From: Rariglobus sp.
Lineage (GTDB): Bacteria; Verrucomicrobiota; Verrucomicrobiia; Opitutales; Opitutaceae
Direction: 5' to 3'
Assembly (NCBI GenBank): GCA_029266495.1
Contig: JAQSWS010000023.1
Coordinates: 1 to 46,715 of the forward strand
Length of the DNA stretch: 46,715 bases
Shown here one piece after another: positions 43,718 through 46,715 of this stretch (the first letter of the stretch is position 1; every line of letters begins with the position of its first letter). A program made the position numbers and the translations under genes. A model generated the notes under the pieces. It was not told the origin of the DNA. It did no database searches and saw nothing but the letters and a program-made list of their open reading frames with translations.

Positions 43718-45127
43718 ATGGCTGACGACTTTTCGAAATCTTCACGCAGGCCCCGCCGCGACTCCTCCGAACCCCGCGATGCGGCGTCTGTGATCGGGCG
43801 CATTCCCCCGCACAGCATCGAAGCCGAGGAGTATCTGCTATCCTGCTGTTTCCTCGATGGAGCCGACATTGTGGCACGCTGCCTTGAGGGTAAGCTCAGC
43901 GCCGCGGCCTTCTATTCACCGGCGAATCGCGTCGTTTTTGAAAAGCTGGTCGATCTCTACAATAAAGGTGTTCCGATCGATCTCCAGATTCTCGCCGAGG
44001 AACTCAAAACGAGCCGCCAACTGGACGAAATCGGTGGCTATGCCTACCTGACGCAGATCAGCAGCCGCATTCCGACCACGGCGCAGTCCAACTACTTTAT
44101 TGAAAAAGTTCGCGAGCTTCATCTGCTGCGCGAGCTCATCAAGGTGGCCACCAGTGCGGTCGAGAGCTGCTACGCCTATGACGGCGGGCTTGAGGAGTTC
44201 GTGGACAAGGTTGAGCAGGACATTTTCAAGGTGACCCAGGACCGCGTCTCCGATGGAGCGGTTCAAATGAAGGGACCCACCAGCGAGGCGATGGCCGTCA
44301 TCACGAAGATGATGATGAAGAAGGGCGAGCTCACCGGTGTGTCCTCGGGATTCAAGGACCTCGACGCGTTCACCTATGGTTTTCAGCGGCAGGAAATGAT
44401 CATTCTCGCTGCCCGTCCCTCGATGGGAAAAACCTCCCTGGCGCTGAACTTTGCCGAGGCCGCTGCGATGCCGAGACGTGGAACGGGTGTGCCGATCCTG
44501 ATCTTCTCTCTCGAAATGGGATCCGCCCAGCTCGCGCTGCGTATGTTGTGCGCACGGGCAAAGGTGAACATGAAATTGTTGCGCGATGGTCTCCTCTCCA
44601 AAAATGGTGAAGAGCAGCAGCGCCTGCTCGAAGCCGCCGACGAATTTTCCAAGTCCCCCATTTTCATCGATGACTCGAGTCATCTCACGATCATGGAGCT
44701 GCGAGCCAAGGCCCGGCGCCTTCAGGCGCGTCAGAAGCTCGGACTGATCATCGTCGACTACTTGCAACTTCTCGCACCGACCGATTCGAAAACCCCTCGT
44801 GAGCAGCAGGTCGCGGAGATTTCCCGCGGGCTCAAGGCGCTCGCCAAGGAACTCGACGTGCCCGTCATTGTGTTGTCGCAGCTCAACCGCTCCGCCGAAA
44901 AAGAAAACCGCACGCCCAAACTTTCCGACCTTCGTGAATCCGGCTCGATCGAGCAGGATGCCGACGTCGTTCTCATGCTTGCCCGGCCCAAGGATGCGGA
45001 CGAAAAATTCCAAGTGGCTGCCGACTCCGCCGAGTTAATCGTTGCCAAACAACGAAACGGACCGGTAGGAGAATTGAAACTTACGTTCCTGAGGGATATT
45101 ACACGCTTTGAAAACTACACCCAGTAA
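43718..45127 (+). CDS. dnaB: Replicative DNA helicase
   Basis: This 469-residue protein has the DnaB N-terminal helical domain (about 30-130: IPPHSIEAEEYLLSCCFLDG) and the RecA-like motor. Walker A is ARPSMGKTS (232-240), followed by IFSLEMGSAQLALR, Walker B LIIVDYLQLL (about 338-347) and LSQLNRSAEKE; the arginine-finger region is LRESGSIEQDADVVLML. It unwinds the fork as a hexamer. ATG 43718 is chosen; a TTG 42 bases upstream in the same frame gives an unlikely extension. Its last 20 bases overlap the proposed bamA start. Confidence 0.95.
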   Translation: MADDFSKSSRRPRRDSSEPRDAASVIGRIPPHSIEAEEYLLSCCFLDGADIVARCLEGKLSAAAFYSPANRVVFEKLVDLYNKGVPIDLQILAEELKTSRQLDEIGGYAYLTQISSRIPTTAQSNYFIEKVRELHLLRELIKVATSAVESCYAYDGGLEEFVDKVEQDIFKVTQDRVSDGAVQMKGPTSEAMAVITKMMMKKGELTGVSSGFKDLDAFTYGFQRQEMIILAARPSMGKTSLALNFAEAAAMPRRGTGVPILIFSLEMGSAQLALRMLCARAKVNMKLLRDGLLSKNGEEQQRLLEAADEFSKSPIFIDDSSHLTIMELRAKARRLQARQKLGLIIVDYLQLLAPTDSKTPREQQVAEISRGLKALAKELDVPVIVLSQLNRSAEKENRTPKLSDLRESGSIEQDADVVLMLARPKDADEKFQVAADSAELIVAKQRNGPVGELKLTFLRDITRFENYTQ

Positions 45128-46715
45128 CCCCGTTTTCGGGGTCGTTCGCCTTTTCTTGATCATTGCATTGCTCGTCGCGACGGGCGGAGCGATCAGGGCT
45201 CAGTCCGCCAACCCTGGTTACAAGGTGGGGGCATTGGACCTGAAGTTTGTCGGCACCGCCAACGTCAATGAGCAGGTGGTGCGCGCCAACATGCAGGTGC
45301 GAGAAGGCATCGATCTCGACGACACGATGATCGATCAGGACATTCGCTCCCTCTACAAGACTGGTCTGTTCGAGTTCATCGAGGTGAAGCGTGACGTCCG
45401 TCCCGGTCCTGATCGCATCGTCAACCTGGTCTTTGAACTCACTCCGAAATTCCGGGTGCTCAGCGTTCGCTATGATGGCAACGTCAAGGTCAAGAGCCGC
45501 CGCCTCGACAAAGAGATCAAGACCAAGGCCAACTCCGCGCTGGACGAACGCCAGGTGAAGGAGGACGTGACCAAGATTCGCGAGTATTACCAGAAGTCCG
45601 GCTACAATCAGGCGCAGGTCAGCTACTCCATTGAGCGCAATCGCGCGACGGGCTTCGGCAACGTCACCTTTAAAATCAACGAGGGTGCCAAGGTGAAGAT
45701 TGCCAAGGTGAACTTCATCGGCAACGAACACGTCAAGGCGGGCAAGTTGCGCAAGGCGATCGAGACCAAGAAGTGGACCATCTTCTCCTGGATCACCGGA
45801 TCCGGCCGCTTCAAGGACGACCAGTTTCAGGACGACTTGGACAAGCTGCGCGATTACTACCGGGAGCTTGGCTATCTCGACGTCGAGGTCCCCGCTGACA
45901 AGGTTCTCTACGACTACCCCAAATCCAGCAAACTGGTTCTCACCATCCGTATTGTCGAAGGTCGCCAATACAAAGTCGGCGACATCACCATCACCGGCAA
46001 TACCATCATCCCGACCGACAAGCTTCGCGCGGCGCTCAAGCAGACCACCGGCACGCTTTTCGCTCCGTCGAAAATCGACAAGGATGTAACCGCCCTCGAG
46101 GATGCCTATGGCAAGGATGGCTACATCGAGACCCGCGTTCAACTGGTGCGTAAGCCCAATCTCACCACGGGTGCGATCGACGTGGAATATCGCATCCGGG
46201 AAAGCGACAAGTTCTATGTCGAATCCATCCGCGTCGAGGGTAACACCAAGACCAAGAGCATCGTGATCATTCGTGAACTGGCCCTCGGGCCGGGCGAAGT
46301 GTTCGATTCCGTGCGCATGAAGGTTTCCAAGCAGCGCCTCGACAACACGCGCTTCTTCGAAGAGGTGAACGTCACCCCTGAGACCACTACGATTCCCGGC
46401 CGCAAGAACCTCAAGATCGCGGTCAAGGAAGGCCGCACGGGCAATCTTACTTTTGGTGCGGGCTTCAGCTCGCTGGAGCGCGCGGTGGTGTTCGCCGAGT
46501 TGACCCAATCCAACTTCGACCTGTTCAACCGTCGCTCCATGTTTCAAGGCGATGGCCAGAAGTTCCGCCTCCGTCTTCAAGTCGGCTCACGGTCCAGCGA
46601 GGCGATTCTCTCGTTTGAAGAACCCTGGTTGTTCGAGCAGCAACTGGCGCTCGGTTTCTCCCTCTTCCGTTCGGAGTCGGACTACAACAGTTCCTTCTAT
46701 CAAGAGGTGCGCACC
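45108..46715 (+). CDS. bamA: Outer-membrane protein assembly factor BamA (C-terminus beyond window)
   Basis: The frame from TTG 45108 gives 536 residues to the window end. A signal peptide (about 1-31, ending AIRA) is followed by POTRA domains. Visible repeats are VGALDLKFVGTANVNEQVVR, FRVLSVRYDGNVKVKSRRL, VKIAKVNFIGNEHVKAGKL, YKVGDITITGNTIIPTDKL and FYVESIRVEGNTKTKSIVI, so five POTRAs. The beta-barrel starts at about 440 (GNLTFGAGFSSLE). BamA inserts outer-membrane proteins. The TTG start lies within the dnaB 3' end; GAGGG at 45091-45095 could serve as a distant ribosome-binding site. The start is moderately certain and the identity firm. Confidence 0.9.
   Translation, partial: MKTTPSNPVFGVVRLFLIIALLVATGGAIRAQSANPGYKVGALDLKFVGTANVNEQVVRANMQVREGIDLDDTMIDQDIRSLYKTGLFEFIEVKRDVRPGPDRIVNLVFELTPKFRVLSVRYDGNVKVKSRRLDKEIKTKANSALDERQVKEDVTKIREYYQKSGYNQAQVSYSIERNRATGFGNVTFKINEGAKVKIAKVNFIGNEHVKAGKLRKAIETKKWTIFSWITGSGRFKDDQFQDDLDKLRDYYRELGYLDVEVPADKVLYDYPKSSKLVLTIRIVEGRQYKVGDITITGNTIIPTDKLRAALKQTTGTLFAPSKIDKDVTALEDAYGKDGYIETRVQLVRKPNLTTGAIDVEYRIRESDKFYVESIRVEGNTKTKSIVIIRELALGPGEVFDSVRMKVSKQRLDNTRFFEEVNVTPETTTIPGRKNLKIAVKEGRTGNLTFGAGFSSLERAVVFAELTQSNFDLFNRRSMFQGDGQKFRLRLQVGSRSSEAILSFEEPWLFEQQLALGFSLFRSESDYNSSFYQEVRT

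Noticed and set aside
45099-46580. 493-codon minus-strand frame opposite bamA
   Set aside because: The plus strand encodes five POTRA repeats and a signal peptide; the antisense frame shows nothing recognisable.

Overview
The window looks like a chromosomal segment of a GC-rich, Gram-negative-type bacterium. The protein families and gene order fit the Verrucomicrobia, most likely an Opitutaceae-like lineage. This assignment is inference: no rRNA is present. Supporting signs are an outer membrane (BamA, a secretin, KdsD for Kdo/LPS synthesis), a stand-alone COX24/bS22-like mini ribosomal protein, a menaquinone-type methyltransferase with a polyprenyl synthase, and many start codons that lack a Shine-Dalgarno sequence and follow pyrimidine-rich leaders. 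No prophage, CRISPR array, transposase or rRNA operon was seen.

Layout. 1-6516: a truncated membrane adenylate/guanylate cyclase (minus) diverges from citramalate synthase (cimA), followed by a MacAB-type tripartite export operon (adaptor, ATPase, permease) and a YjbQ-family enzyme. 6554-6976: a small helix-turn-helix gene bracketed by two palindromes that share an identical, inverted 15-bp core. This is the most unusual structure in the window. 7046-9939 (minus): class I fumarase and arabinose-5-phosphate isomerase. 10017-14913: LysM lipoprotein, class I/II aminotransferase, PTS enzyme I and 1-phosphofructokinase. 15011-18486: a membrane-anchored TAXI-type binding protein, then a three-gene envelope cassette (hypothetical membrane protein, Holin-X-like protein, DUF3618-like protein). 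18638-20937 (minus): NCS1 permease and a methyltransferase.

21179-27402: an AddB-like/AddA-like helicase-nuclease pair for double-strand break processing, then the 33-residue COX24/bS22-like gene and a terminator. 27639-31884: a tightly overlapping pilM-N-O-P-Q-like type IV pilus/secretin operon, visibly poorer in GC than its surroundings, ending at a strong terminator. 31986-35501: a CPBP protease (minus), polyprenyl diphosphate synthase, an ECF sigma factor and a putative anti-sigma partner. 35577-37754: class II fumarase, convergent with menaquinone methyltransferase.

38067-46715: housekeeping genes. These are an IHF/HU-type protein, hisS, cytidine deaminase and tRNA-Asn (both minus), a bL25-pth-bS6-ssb-bL9 translation/replication operon without rpsR, dnaB, and a bamA cut by the window end. 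Several genes interlock by function: cimA with the aminotransferase in amino-acid metabolism; two unrelated fumarases in the TCA cycle; polyprenyl synthase and MenG in menaquinone synthesis; KdsD, BamA and the secretin in the outer membrane.
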